Part shown: piece after piece, positions 11,715-24,860 of the stretch
Layout of the letters: each line of letters begins with the position of its first letter
Position numbering within the stretch: position 1 is the first letter of the stretch
Source: Oncomelania hupensis
Taxonomy: Eukaryota > Mollusca > Gastropoda > Littorinimorpha > Pomatiopsidae
Length of the DNA stretch: 64,000 nucleotides
Assembly: GCA_036898135.1 (NCBI GenBank)
Contig: CM072513.1
Location: 73,991,496-74,055,495, forward strand
Direction of reading: 5' to 3'
The notes under the pieces: generated by a model
What the model saw: only the letters and a program-made list of their open reading frames with translations
Databases searched by the model: none
What the model was told of the DNA's origin: nothing
Program-made: the position numbers and the translations under genes

Positions 11715-11949
11715 TTATTATCCTTCTTGTTCTTCTTGTTCTTGTTCTTGTTCTTGTTCTTGTTCTTCTTGTTCTTCTTGTTCTTGTTCTTGTTCTTCTT
11801 GTTCTTGTTCTTCTTCTTCTTGTTCTTCTTCTTCTTCTTCTTCTTCTTCTTCTTCTTCTTCTTCTTCTTCTTCTTCTTCTTCTTCTTCTTCTTCTTCTTC
11901 TTCTTCTTCTTCTTCTTCTTCTTCTTCTTCTTCTTCTTCTTCTTCTTCA
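11715..11949 (+). repeat. Homopyrimidine (CTTGTT)n(CTT)n tract
   Basis: About 110 bp of CTTGTT and CTTCTTGTT units grade into about 125 bp of pure CTT. It is a polypurine/polypyrimidine mirror-repeat type of tract about 170 bp upstream of the start codon of mannanase C. It could form triplex DNA (inference). Confidence 0.95.
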
Positions 11950-12123
11950 GCCTTCGGCATTTTTTTCCCAAGTCTTTTCTCGTTCTTCTTGTTCTTCTAT
12001 TTTCATTTTCTATTTTTATGTTTCTTATCTCTATTTTTATATAAATGTATACACATGTTGGTATTTCTTTAAAATATTGTTGCCCTTACCGTCTTTTTGT
12101 TCTCATTATGATTGCTGTTCCAG

Positions 12124-15100
12124 ATGATACGTGTTGTGTTGGCGATTTCACTGTTGGTGATGGCGGCTGATAGTAAGTCAATCAACTAACCCAACAGTCA
12201 TATAACCAATAATTAACCCCCCCTCTCTCTCTCTCCCCTTCTCCCTCCCTCCCGTATAGGCTGATGGCCTCGCATAAAAATTTCCTGAGTTCCTGAGTTC
12301 TCTCCCTCCCTCTAGCTCTTTCCTCAAACCAACCCGCTCTTCCCTCTGTCAACCTCTAGAACGTACTACTCATAATTTGCACACGTAATTAGTTAGTTAT
12401 TCAGTACTTACAGGATCCAGCGGACTGCAAAGAGCGGAATCAGGACCACAAGTTGGTTGAAAAAAGGCTCACACCTGATCGGTATAAAAGATCTGCTGAA
12501 ACAACCTTAGTGGTAACACTGAAGGCAATCCACCAGCCGGTCACTTTACAATAAAGGCGTCCCACGTAGGGGACGCTGAGGCTATACTCTCATTTATCGA
12601 AACCTCGTTTGCAAAAACAAAATAGAATATAAACACCATCATTATAAAATATTAGCAAAACACATACATATAAAATGCCTACATTGATAAATAACAATAT
12701 CATTGAAAGCCTTTGTGACCATTTGGCACAAAGCGTCCAACATCCCCAAGCTGACCCAGCAGACCTCATACACAAATAAGGAGTTTTGGAAGAGTTTTCA
12801 AGAAAACGGGTAGGTGACTGGTCTAGCGAAGAAGAAGATAGTATAGTAGATTGATAGAACAGAGTAGAAATGAGAAAGAACAAAAGAGAAAGACAGCGAC
12901 AGTGGGCATTTAAAGCACAAAATTTCCAAAAAGTGGGAATACTATTTATACAGAAACCCCCAGTAGGCACACGAGGGGAACACCTCGTAACACTAGTTTT
13001 TTTTCGTAAAAGATAAGAATGAAAGATTAATGTTGCACAGACAATGTAACAGCAGTGTCAGAAGCAACTAACTTTACTTGAAAAGATATGTGTACAGAAT
13101 AAGCATTACTGTGGAACAATGTAAGAGATAAAGTAACAATTCTTACCTTATAGATAAACGACGCGCCTCTTTGTACAAAAATCAGTTGAATGTACTTCTA
13201 AGAATAATTCTTCATTCGCTTTTAAAATGTGAATTTCAAAGTTCAAAATCTTCTATAAACCAGACACGAATATTAATGATCTATTAAGTAGGCATTGTCA
13301 TTTAAATTTTCTTGTTTCCTTTAGCCGGCCGCTTGACCATTCACAACAAGGAGTTCTATAAAGATGGTCAAAAGGTGTTCCTGTCCGGAGCCAACACGGC
13401 CTGGGTGGCGTATGGCTACGACTTCGGCAACAACCAGTACCAGCAACGACGTGAAAAATACATACATAGGCTGGACTTGGTCAAGAACGCCGGAGGCAAC
13501 TCTATGAGTGAGTCACGTTATTGCACATTCATGTTTCATACGTTGTGCATAGTACATCGCTGAGGAAGCAGCCGTGGTGTTGATCACGCTGAGCGTTAGA
13601 GCTAGTTCTATCAGACTTAGATTGGCTTGGTCAGACGAATTCCTGAGTCTCAGGAACTCCGATGTGGCCCTCGACAGGCCTGTAAAGTATGGCGATGATG
13701 AGATACAACGGACGATTATAATTAACAACATACACTTATTCATTTGCAAAATGAGAGGTAAACCATTTAAGGAAAAGTTAAAGCGTGATAAGTTAAAACA
13801 ACATGTATAGAATAGAGCGCAGGAAAAGGAAGGATTTTTGTTGTCAATTCGGGCTTCGATAGGAAGCCAGTGCCTTGATGAGAGGGCAGAAGCGTTTGTA
13901 CTACGAGGGAGACGAACAAATATAGTCTAGCAGCGTTTGTTTTGAATACGCAGGATCGGAGTAAAGCTACAGTAGCTAATGCTGTTTTTCTGTCCTTAGG
14001 GACCTGGGTGCACATACATGGAGCCACGTCGCCTAAGTTCGACAACAACGGTTTCGTGATCGGCCTCGACAACGACAATAGCTCGTTTATCGCGGAATTC
14101 ACACAGTACCTGGATGACGCAAAGGAAAGGGGCATCCTCATCTTCCCCTGCCTTTGGAACGGAGCCGTCATACAGGAAGAGCAGTAGGTGATCCACCATA
14201 GGTACAAGAGTGGTCGAGGTATTGATCGTTAAGCAAATTAGGCCTATAAGGGAAAGCTACAATACAAGGCAAGGGAAGTAAGTTAGAGAAAAAACACGGG
14301 TTATTTACTCCTGCTCTCAAAGGCGGCTTGTACAATTTTGACACCCATGGCTCAAATGAGTGTCTTGAGCTAACAGCGCTAAAACGTTTAACAGTAAACT
14401 ATGTCCTTCGTAGCCTTTTGTTCAGTTTTGAATACTCAATGCACTAACTGCAGCTTAACGTAGGTACTAATTAAAGCTTTACCCATACAGAAATTATCAT
14501 ACAGGGGAGACCAGTCACATATTTCAAACACCAACATTAGCTGACTCGTCTTAATTCACGTGTTGTTTTATGGCGAAGTATTCCGCCCATTGGAAGTCTT
14601 TTTTATTTATGGCTTAACTGTCACGGATAACTAATTTCCTGTTGCCGACGTTTGTGTGGACGCAACACAGATTAGAATCTAATTGAAACCCCTTGTTGTT
14701 TATTGTATGCCTTTGTTTATTCATTCCCTTTATTTTCAAAATCTTCTACAGAAAGCTGCGGGGTCTGATCACAGAAACGGACAAGTTGCAGTCTTATCTT
14801 GACAATGCCCTGATTCCCTGGGTCACCGCCGTGAAAGACCACCCTGCTCTGGGAGGCTGGGACATCATCAACGAGTGGGAAGGCTTCGTCAAGCCCGACG
14901 TCCACGACAGCGAGAAATGCTTCGACACTACGGTTCTCCACAATTCTGGCGCGGGCTGGGCTGGCCAGAAGTACTCCGTGCATGACATTCTTAGGTTGGA
15001 AGCTACTTATTTGAGTAACATGCGGGGTTGGGAAAAGAGATAATGTAAATAAGAGGGTTGCATGCTATTTCTCTCAAATAGATCGGGTTATAGTGTAAGG

Positions 15101-17740
15101 TGAGGGGGAAGGGGGAGAATGGGTGAGGGAGGGGGGAGGGTTAAGAGATTACATTACATAACATGATTATTGCTTTAGGTCCAGCGGACTCTTCCGAGCC
15201 AAATCAGGACCAGTATAGCCGAATCAGGACCACAAAATCAAGACCACAACTTTGCTGAAAGAGGACTCGCCCCTGATACGCATAAAAGATCCGGGGGGTT
15301 TCAGTATAAATAGTATCCCCACTTTCTGGAAATTTAGTGCTTTAAATTCCCACTGTCGCTGTCTTTCTCATTTGTTCTTTCCAATTCCTGCTCTGTTCTG
15401 TTAATCTGCTCTACTATCTTCTTCTTCGCTAGACCAGTCGCCTACCTTTTTTCTTGAAAACTCTTCCGGGACAAGACTCCTTATTTGTGTATGAGGTCTG
15501 TTGGATCAGCTTAGGAATATTGGATACTTTCTGCCAGGTGGTCACTAGGGCTTTCTATGATGTTATTACTTAGCAATGTAGGCATTTTATATGCATGAGT
15601 TTTGTTGATAATTTATAATGATGTTTGTATTCTATTTTGTTTTTGTAAACGGGGGTTCGATAAATTAGAGTATAGCCTCAGCGTCCCCTGCATGGGATGT
15701 CTTTATTGTAAAGTGACTGGATGGTGAAGAGCCTTCAGTTTTACCACTAGGGTTGTTTCAGCAGATCTTTTATGTGGATCGGGGGTTGTCCGGTCCTGAT
15801 TTGGCTCGGAAGAGTCCGCTGGACCTAAAGCAATAATCATGTAATGTAATGTAATTTGATGGCCAAATTCCCACGGTTCGCTGAAGCTCCTTGCCTGGTT
15901 TGGTGCCTGCTAACTACCAAACCTGTATCTTCAGTGTCCATGATGGTTTTTTTCGGTATAGATTGTTGGCTTTCCTGATCTGATGACAGTCGGTTCTGTT
16001 TGTAGATTCGTCAACTGGCAGGCTCACGGCATTTACCGTGCTGACCCACAGGCCCTGGTCACCGCTGGCTCCGCGAGTCAGGTGGCTCAGGTTGAAATTA
16101 ACGGCAAGTTCAACTACTATAAGGACCACTGCCTCGTTGCCGCTGGAGGCAAGCCCAGAGTAAGTATTGATACCTTTGATATAGAACTACAATAACGGTG
16201 TTGCCCCCGACGTAAAAAAATACTGGTCATAATTATTGTGATATGCTTAAAATAAATGACTACGCCTAAAGAAGAAAATGCCCTTGTACATTGAAAGTTA
16301 TATCGCATCTACCATTCACTATGGTGTTTTCCATCACAAACGATCTGTTGTGTGTGATTCACCTCCACCCCTAATGTAGTAATCTTAGCGTAATCCACAA
16401 AGACCAAGCAGGTTTGTTTGTTTGTTTTTAAGAAAGGTGATTTCAATTGAGCCGGTTTAAAGAGTTTTGGGCTCAGATTGAATGTTGTAGTTAGGTTAGA
16501 TTGTCTTCCATCCGTTCAAGAAATACTTGAACACCCAAACTAATTAATATTTTTGTTTTATTTCAGGGTGTGCTGAACTTTTACTCCACCCATTGCTATG
16601 CTTGGCAGGGTAACTTTGCTCCTGAGGCCGTTTTCCTGGTACAAATATTGTTTTATTTCTTTATTTTGTTAGTATTTCCATATAATATCTCAATTTTTTT
16701 TACCTTGCAGATCTCTAATAATGGCCACTTTTCTGCCCAGTTACAATCTGGCAGTAAGCTACTTTGAAGTAGTCGGGGATCAGAACGAGATAAAAATGTC
16801 GGTCGTTCGGTCGGTCCGTCGCGCGCCATTTCACAGGTAAAGGTCTCACGGGTAAATTATATTTTATAAACGTTTTGGGCTTTATCTAAAAATTGGCCGA
16901 ACCGATTTTGATCATTTGTTTGCTTTCACGTAATGCTCCAGTGTCATGCTTTTATTTTGCTTCCTAAGGATACAGCTGAGTCACAGCATCGCCACGATAA
17001 TTGATTAACACTTTTGAAAATGTAAATTTTTAGCTATGTGAGCGAGTGTCTGAAAATAAATTTGAATGATTTGTCATCTTATTATTCTTACTTTTTTGTT
17101 TGGAAATAAGTAGTTATTTATGTTTTTATTAGCATCACTGTCGATGTCTTTTTTTTTTTTTGATAATCATTTTCACCAGTTCGATAGTGGTTGGTATTTT
17201 AAAATTCCATATCACACGTTCTCATTGACAGGCGCTACTATTCTACGCTTACTAGCTTTCGCTAAAAAAAAAAAAGAAAATTCAAGCATTTAGTAGACGG
17301 CAGCATGAAAATGACAATAAACATTGCACAAGAAAATAAATAAGCAAGGTGCTAAAACAACAGTGATGGTGATTGTTACGCTCATGGAAAAAGTGATTTA
17401 ACTAATCAGTGAGTAATCCGTAACCCCGCCAACTAACAGGCCCATGTCCATTAATGATTCAAGATCAATGTAAATGTAAGCTTACACTAGACTTGCTCTT
17501 TGCTAACAGCACAATGCTTCCGACTACCATCTGGACAAACCTATCGTGATCGCGGAGTTTCAGGAGCACGACCATCAAGGCGGCAATTTGAACGACGTTG
17601 ACATGTTCAATTACATCTACACGCATGGCTACCAGGGCGCGTGGGTATGGAGTGACGATACGGAGGAGGCGCAGGCAGCAGGCATTGCAGCACTAAAGGG
17701 TCTGAATGGCCCCGCCGGTCTCGTCAATTTTACCGTATAA
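12124..17740 (+). CDS. GH5 endo-beta-1,4-mannanase, copy C (complete, seven exons)
   Basis: Secreted mannan endo-1,4-beta-mannosidase, expected to cleave internal beta-1,4 links of plant or algal mannans in the gut. Exons: 12124-12172, 13325-13507, 14000-14183, 14752-14994, 16006-16159, 16567-16638, 17510-17740. All junctions are GT-AG and phase-consistent, giving 371 residues. Residues 1-16 are a signal peptide (MIRVVLAISLLVMAAD). Residues 77-81 (MRTWV) form the GH5 core strand. Glu180 in GGWDIINEWEGF is the expected acid/base, and Glu311 in IVIAEFQEHDHQG the nucleophile. I chose the ATG because it gives a signal peptide and is conserved in copies B and C; TTCCAG directly before it may be a 5'-UTR splice acceptor. 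The order signal peptide, (beta/alpha)8 barrel, stop leaves no room for a CBM. Subfamily 10 is inferred from mollusc relatives. Confidence 0.93.
12412..12990 (-). mobile_element. Retro-repeat (560 bp family, CTGCAAAG subfamily), in intron 1 of mannanase C
   Basis: Minus orientation. It begins (plus coordinates) with GATCCAGCGGACTGCAAAGAG, continues with ACAACCTTAGTGGTAACACTG and GTCCCACGTAGGGGACGCTGAGG, and ends with AGTGGGAATACTATTTATACAG. The subfamily has GCAAAGAG and an extra GGTTGAAA block compared with the TCTTCCGAG subfamily at 26185 and 38405. Confidence 0.85.
15165..15860. mobile_element. Two retro-repeat copies head-to-head in intron 4 of mannanase C
   Basis: 15165-15292 is the 3' part of one copy in minus orientation (tail ATTACATTAC, then TTTAGGTCCAGCGGACTC). 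It abuts at about 15293 a nearly complete plus copy (GGTTTCAGTATAAATAG to GGACCTAAAGCAATAATC with an ATGTA-type tail at 15840). The shared ends make an inverted pair. They enlarge intron 4 to about 1 kb without breaking the mannanase. Confidence 0.85.
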
Positions 17741-17895
17741 TCTCGCGTGCATATTCACAAAGCTTTGTAGTATTGGCTATTGTTTACTGAATCCGTTTGG
17801 TGAATTATATATAATAATGGTGGGCGGGAATCTTTGTGTGTTGAAATTTTCGACTGGTTCGAAGCTAATGGAGATAATGTCTTTGCTGTGAAAGA

Positions 17896-17901
17896 AATAA
17901 A
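17896..17901 (+). promoter_or_regulatory. Poly(A) signal AATAAA of mannanase C
   Basis: AATAAA lies 156 bp after the TAA. The same neighbourhood in pseudogene B (minus strand, 5679-5684) reads AATAAG within homologous flank. Confidence 0.6.
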
Positions 17902-18059
17902 ATGAAAAATGTGTTACCCTTGAATGTGCTTGCATGATTTGGCAATATCGTTTCTGTCTGTCGTTTGTCTCTTGTACAGTGCATGTTGCTGTGCATAACA
18001 TAAAGCCAAAGGGTAAACGCTGTCCCTCATGTTATCACACCCTACGAACTCGGTCTGCA

Positions 18060-20560
18060 GTTGTTGTTGTTGTTGTTGTTGTTGTTTTTTTATCTTATAG
18101 AAATGTAATTTGAACCTTAAAGCACGTATACACTAAATATCAGAAACTATTTTCATGTAGTTTTGACGTACGAATCAAAATAAAAGCAACAACTGTTGTT
18201 AAAGAGTTTGGTGCCTCAACCTGCCCAGATCCCGGCCTCCAGTCTTCTTATGTATCCAGTTGTTCCACTCCTCAGTCAGCGTTCTTTTGATTTCTTAGTC
18301 ACAATTGTAAATAATTCGTGTCTCTTTGCCAATCAGACTGTAAATCAACATCCATTTCTTATTGAATAATTATAATTAGGAGTGTCAGGCTTCTTATGAC
18401 ATATTTGATATAATTGTTAAAAGCCATTCATGATAAAATACCTAACACAACATTGGTTGTCCACAAACATGAACAAATGAAATAACCATGAGGCAATTTG
18501 TGCATACAGATATTTGTACCTAAAGTTGCATTGTTATTGTCAAACCAACAAGGACGAGGCAATTGATGCAGCGCTGTCGTTTCTAGTCTGTCTTTTTTAC
18601 AACTGCCAGAGGTCACTATGGCTATATTATCGCCAAAACATGTCTTTTCCGACTGATATCATGTACAATAATACAACAAGAGGGATACTGTAATATCAGA
18701 AATGTTGACGACAAAGATGTGGTAACTCAGCTTAGAGATAAGCCTAGTATTGAACAAAACCTGACGTTAATTTACCAGCTCTCTAAAGGAATGTTGGCCA
18801 TTTTTAAATTAACCTCCTTGAGACGTTCACTCCCGATACCATCAAGCAGAACTCGCTAGTAAGAATGTAAGTTAGCCTACTCGGGCATTTGACCAATGTT
18901 CCTTTTTCCCGCTAAGTGGCCACGCGAATCATATCACTCTAAAATCTACCCTGCGATTCTCCTCTGACACGAAGTTGAGACGTAACCGATAGTGCCCCAG
19001 AAGCAGGACAGGAGAGCAAAGACTTCCGAGAAAAGATTCACGTAGTCGCGAGAACGAGATGATTGGTCAGAGATGCATATTGCTCGATATATCTTAGCCA
19101 TAAGATTTAGATATCGCAGTGTGCATATGAGAAACTCGGCAAGTGTCTGATGCTATCTTGCAGAGGGCACCACATACCAGTATATCTGAATAGAATATTG
19201 TAGCCAGAGTTCTGGATTTTACAGTTAAGCTCTGGGACAGTTTGTGGAGTCAACGCATGACGCTTGCTCCCGTGGAAAAGAAGGCGATAATCTCGAATCT
19301 ACCTCGCCACGTCCGGCCCCGCAGTTTACAAGACTCGCCCGATCATCCTGAGAGTGACCAGACTCCCTCAGAGTGACCACCAGACTCAAGCACTCACAGA
19401 AACTGAGAGTTAAGTTCATCTCAACTGTAAATGATCTCAACAATTCCTCGGAACAATATTAGACCATCCAAACCTAGGAATGCGTAGCACGTGATGAAGA
19501 AGACCGGCTAAACCATTTTCCCAGCACATTGAACAGTATAGTTATTAATTATATTTAATTAAAGTCATGTTAGAATTTGTGTTGAACATGTAAAAGTTGA
19601 AATCACATACATACGACTGATATCATTCTATTTGTATTGTTATGTGTCCACTAGCTCTTCTTCTCTGGAGACCAAGTAGACTAGTCATTTGACTAGCATA
19701 AAGCATTTCTTAAAGTGAGCCAATGATACTTTAAAACCCGAGAACAATATACATTTTTATGTGACCAAGCACCGTGATCAAGTCTCTCACATCGCTTTGG
19801 AATCTTGATAAAGAACGTATGATAGAGGTAGCTTATCTATCTACAATGATCCTGATTTGGCTCGGAAGAGTCCGCTGGACCTAAAGCAACAACCATGTAA
19901 TGTAATCTATCTACAAGTCTTACTCCCCTTGTAAGATAAGCATATCTTTTCCAGTACATCATCACAGATACATATATATATAATTTCGTTTTATTGTTGT
20001 GCATGGCTTAATTGCAAATATCATTTTCAGAGTAAGCAGTATGCACTCATTTCATTGTTAAACTCTAAAAAAAACATTAATTTAACAAATTTCAACACAT
20101 TCTCCATTAGAGACGAGAAGACATTGTCAAAAACCCTTCTCAAAGTCAACGAACAAGATAAGACCGTGGATATTTTTCGTGTTTTTTCCATGTCTACCTA
20201 GTGACTCCCCCCTGCAGTTAGCCTGCATTGAGATACCCTACTGCGCCACAGTTCTTATAATCACTTGTTCTTATGTGTATTGTATGATTTGTGATTGTGT
20301 GTTCGTGTGAGTAACTTCACCTGCGTTACTGTCTCGGTGGACAAATTTCCAATACTTGTTAAATTAAAGAGCGGGATCTAGAAGATTTAATCAAAAGCTT
20401 TCTCAAAGTAAGCTAACAGCAAAGAGACCGTGGATATTTTGTATGCATTTTATTTAATACTTTAAAAAAATAATACAAAAAAAAGCAGAACAACATTTTT
20501 TTCAAATTAATCCTTTTTTTCCCACGATGCCTCTCGAGTAGTCATGAATTCATTAAGGCG
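18060..20560. other. No gene recognised between mannanases C and D
   Basis: Convergent 3' flanks of copies C and D. It contains a short GTTGTT array (18059-18088) and a 50 bp retro-repeat tail (19848-19897, CTGATTTGGCTCGGAAGAGTCC). A partial direct repeat (TTCTCAAAGT..ACCGTGGATATTTT) lies at about 20137-20180 and 20398-20442. No open frame has protein-like content. Confidence 0.6.
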
Positions 20561-20581
20561 CATCACTTTAAAAAAATTCTA

Positions 20582-20587
20582 TTTATT
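20582..20587 (-). promoter_or_regulatory. Poly(A) signal of mannanase D
   Basis: TTTATT on the plus strand (AATAAA on minus) lies 135 bp after the stop, in the same position as the AATAAA of copy A. Confidence 0.55.
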
Positions 20588-20721
20588 CGTTTATATGAAT
20601 GAGCTATTCCTTGGTTTAGTCATTTCCATTTAAAAAATGTCTTTCCTCATGGTAGGTACAAATGTAAAATCAGACTTCTGTATCTATATATCCTAGAAAA
20701 TAAATCTCAGTCTTTGGTTGG

Positions 20722-21072
20722 TTAAAAAGTGAGCTGGATCAGTCCTCCCTTGGCTTGGTCGTTTCTGCCGCGAAGCCAGGCGATGCCTTTCATCTGGGTG
20801 TCAGTGTCGTCGGTGTCACTGCCGTCGGCGTTGGCGTGCCAGGTCCAGGCCCCAGCGTAGCCGAAGTAGTAGAAGTGATTGAAGAGGTCCTCGATGGAGT
20901 GTCCTCCGCCACGGACTTGGTTGAACTCGGCCACCACCAGGGGTTTGTCCAGGTGATAGTCGTCCGCATGGTGCTAAAAATAATACACCGAGACAGAGGA
21001 ACTGGATAATTGTCTGGACATGTTTGTTGAAGACTTATTTTTAATTTATTTAAACGTTCATACAGAGCGGTT

Positions 21073-21131
<59 letters not shown>

Positions 21132-21185
21132 AAGAAGAAGAAGAAGAAGAAGAAGAAGAAGAAGAAGAAGAAGAAGAAGAAGAAG

Positions 21186-21224
<39 letters not shown>

Positions 21225-22659
21225 AACAACAACAACAACAACAACGAGAAAAATAAAAAAAATAATAATACAGGATACTGTCACGCGCTTTTTTTTCGTT
21301 CGAACTCAAATCGCGGCGATCTGTAGAAATTGCTATTACAGAAGGCGGAGAAGAAATCAATGTATATATTTGCTTCCAGCTTAAGAGCTGCTCAAGGCGC
21401 TGGCCGATACAGGATCTAACTCAAGCCGTCCAAGACCCGTACTTGCAGCCTTTGGGCGCATAGTCTGACGCCCAGACAACTGAGCACAAATACAAAGGAA
21501 CCGGGGATGGGGGAAAATGGACCTAGTGCTTGCTGGGCGTATCTGTGTAGTCAGCACTCACTAACCCGTTTAGGACATGAGCGTCAGGATCTTTAATATC
21601 CGTGCGATGGAATGCGTGCGTGCACAGACTAGACCTCGGTTTACACTCTCATCCGAAGGAGTAAAGTCTTCAAACCCACACCCAAATTCTAACGGTCGAT
21701 ACTACTGGGGTTCATATTATAAGGACATTATCCTTTCATACTTTGTATTCATCATCCAATCAAACGCCAAAAGGTAGTTTTCTTTATAGTTGTTTTTTTT
21801 TTTTTAAATCACAGACCAATCAAAGGCAAACTTGGGTAAAGTTTGTTTACACTCGTATTTCTTTTAAATCACAAACCCATTCAGAGTAAAGGTCTAGTGT
21901 AGTCAAGAAAGACAGTAAGGAACGAGGAGGTCCAATGAAGACATTTTTATTTCACCAAACATACAGTGACCAATGTGGCGTACCACTTGCCAAAAAAGCG
22001 GCATAATAGAATATATGCAATAATGACACACACACTCACACACACACACACACATACACACACAACCGTGTAGAAACGCCGTTGTGATGACTTTCATAAA
22101 ACTCTACATACGTTACTTTGACATTTTTACAAATTTGTCCATTTTTTGAAGCTAACCCTAACCCTAACTCTAACCCAAACCCTAACCCTTAACCTAACCC
22201 TTAACCTAACCCTAAGCCTAACACAGCCCTAACTTTAACGGAACACTGTTTTGACGTCAAAATATCGGGGTCCGTCAAAAGAAAGTACGTAGAGGTTCAA
22301 GTGTATGTCAGAATAAAGGCGTTTCTACCTAGCCACACACACACACAACACACACTCACACGCATGCACATCTAAATAAAGACAAGAATGACAGATGACC
22401 GAATAACAAGTTAGGTGCATACACAATGGAAAATAATCTTACAGGAAAACGAAACCTACAAAAAGTATGTAAAATACCGTTTCCACTAAAAGGACTATAG
22501 AATTTACATATAGGTATAAAATGGAATGTCCTACACCACTCATCGTAGAAGCAAAGAAACTTCTCTATAGATATCTCTCCCACTTATATAAAAAGAACTT
22601 TCGTGAACCGCCACCCCACCCCACCCTCCCACAAACGCTCTCTCTCACTCTCTCTCTCC

Positions 22660-22717
<58 letters not shown>

Positions 22718-22737
22718 TACCACCACCTCACCCTACC

Positions 22738-22804
<67 letters not shown>

Positions 22805-22888
22805 GTGTCCCTCATCCCAACATAAATGTCTCACCTATCCGCCCCTCGGTACGATACAATGATGATGATGAGGGCAGATGCTGCTGCA

Positions 22889-22947
<59 letters not shown>

Positions 22948-24795
22948 CGTAGTCTTGTATAGCACAGGTGTTTCAGGAAAAAGTTCATGCTCATTACGCT
23001 TGAAAAGAGACGAGTGGCCATCAGACGTTTCCTATCCTATCCTATCCCGTAACTCAAAAGGTCGTTGGGGCACCACAGATGATCGTTTAACCAGCGTATT
23101 CCATCTTTCTCTGTTCTCAGCAACCCTCATGACTTCGTTCAGAGTCAAACCAGTCCATTCTCGAATGTTGTCCTCCCACCTCTTTTTAAGAAGTTTAAAT
23201 GTACTCTACTATATACAGGTAGGATCAGTGAGTCCAGATTAGTTTAATTTGAGGCTTTGAAGAGAAAGGTCTTGAGGGCTTTCTTAAAGCCGACTGACGA
23301 CTGACATTCCTCCAAAGCGAGGGGAAGGGAAGGGTGTCATTCTACAGCTGAATTAACACATGCCCGGTAGCGCAAGGGTTTCTTTTGTATGTTGGCCGTC
23401 CGCACACTTGGGAGTCTAAGGCGACACTGGGAAGATGAGCGTTGACTGTGTGACATCGTCAAAGTTCCTAGTATCTTATTTGACTGGGAGCGACTGAGAG
23501 CATTCTGATTGGCCGACGCATTACAAAATTCGTCGCATGCGCACAGTGCTATCGTAGTCTTAGTAAGGGTTAGGGTTTAGGGTTACGACGCCTAAGAACA
23601 TCGTAAAAAAGGCCGGCCCACTTGACCTGGCGCATGCGCAAAGGCGCCCAGACAAATAAGTTACCCAGAACTTTGACGATGTTACAACTGCGTTGTGAAT
23701 TATGAAGAGAAATTAGCTCTTTGAGATACTCTGGAGAAAATTATATACGATAAGTATAGTAGTTGGAACGACTGGTTCCGTTCAAGAACTCTTGTCAGAC
23801 GCACACATTAAAAAAAAAGATTGTTAATAGGTTATAGATATATATTGATTCTTATTAAGTTATTAGATTGCGTAAAATTCCACTGTATTGTACTCACGTT
23901 GAAGGGAGCATCAGGAGAATATTGGCGTTGCCAGTCATATGTATGGGTGGAGTAGAAATTCAAGGTTCCCTAAAAACAAGCGAATCATTCAATTAGAATG
24001 GTCGGTGGTTACAAGAAGATCTTCTACTTCAACAAAGATAAGTGTGGTAACAATGGAGACTCTCCATCATTTTCAAATGTCCACTTATTTGGAAATACTT
24101 TGAAATAGTCAGCCCGAGCAAAGGGAAATAATCCGTGAGAGCGTCTCGCATTTTTGTATAGGACATAATGGAAGTTCCCTCTCTTTCCGTAATAAGCTCT
24201 TTGGTTTGACCAAACTTCATAGGTGAGTGGCGCGGCCTGCCTCTCGTCCCATCATATTTAATATTTGCTCTAACGCAAAGGACAAGATCACAGGAGCCAT
24301 TTTGCTGCTAAACACGTGTTGCTCCATATCTCAAAGGCGGCTGAAGCGATTTTGTTGAGTTTGGGCAAAGAGCTTATTACGGAAAGAGAGGGAACTTCCA
24401 TTATGTCCTATACAAAAATGCGAGACGCTCTCACGGATTATTTCCCTTTGCTCGGGCTGGCTATATTTCACCATCTGCTATATGAATGATCTGTGCGTGG
24501 TAACTTATTGAGCCTATGCCATTGCAAAAGTACATTTTTATGGCAACGTTTGCAAAAACCAAACTTTTAACCATCATTATTATTAAAATTCCGCTACTGC
24601 TGTCTTTTTTTGTGTTTGTTTTTGTTTATGTTTACTTATTGACATTTATTAGGTGCTTTTATGCTGCTTATGTGTGTATGTGATAGGTTCGTTTTCTGCC
24701 CTGGAATTTATTATTTTTTAATCAACGACAGATATTTTAACATTAAAATATGCATGACAGACTGTTTCATTTATCCGAAACTGTAAATTCGAATC

Positions 24796-24860
<65 letters not shown>

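Noticed and set aside
11625..12044. Open frames with poly-Phe, poly-Lys or poly-Glu
   Set aside because: All come from the CTT/CTTGTT array read in different frames.
13574..13810. 78-codon frame after mannanase C exon 2
   Set aside because: It lies in intron 2, in no conserved family, and the exon 2 donor (ATGA|GTGAGT) matches that of copy D.
22521..23242. Leu/Ser-rich and Asp-rich frames
   Set aside because: They translate the (CT)n and (GAT)n arrays.
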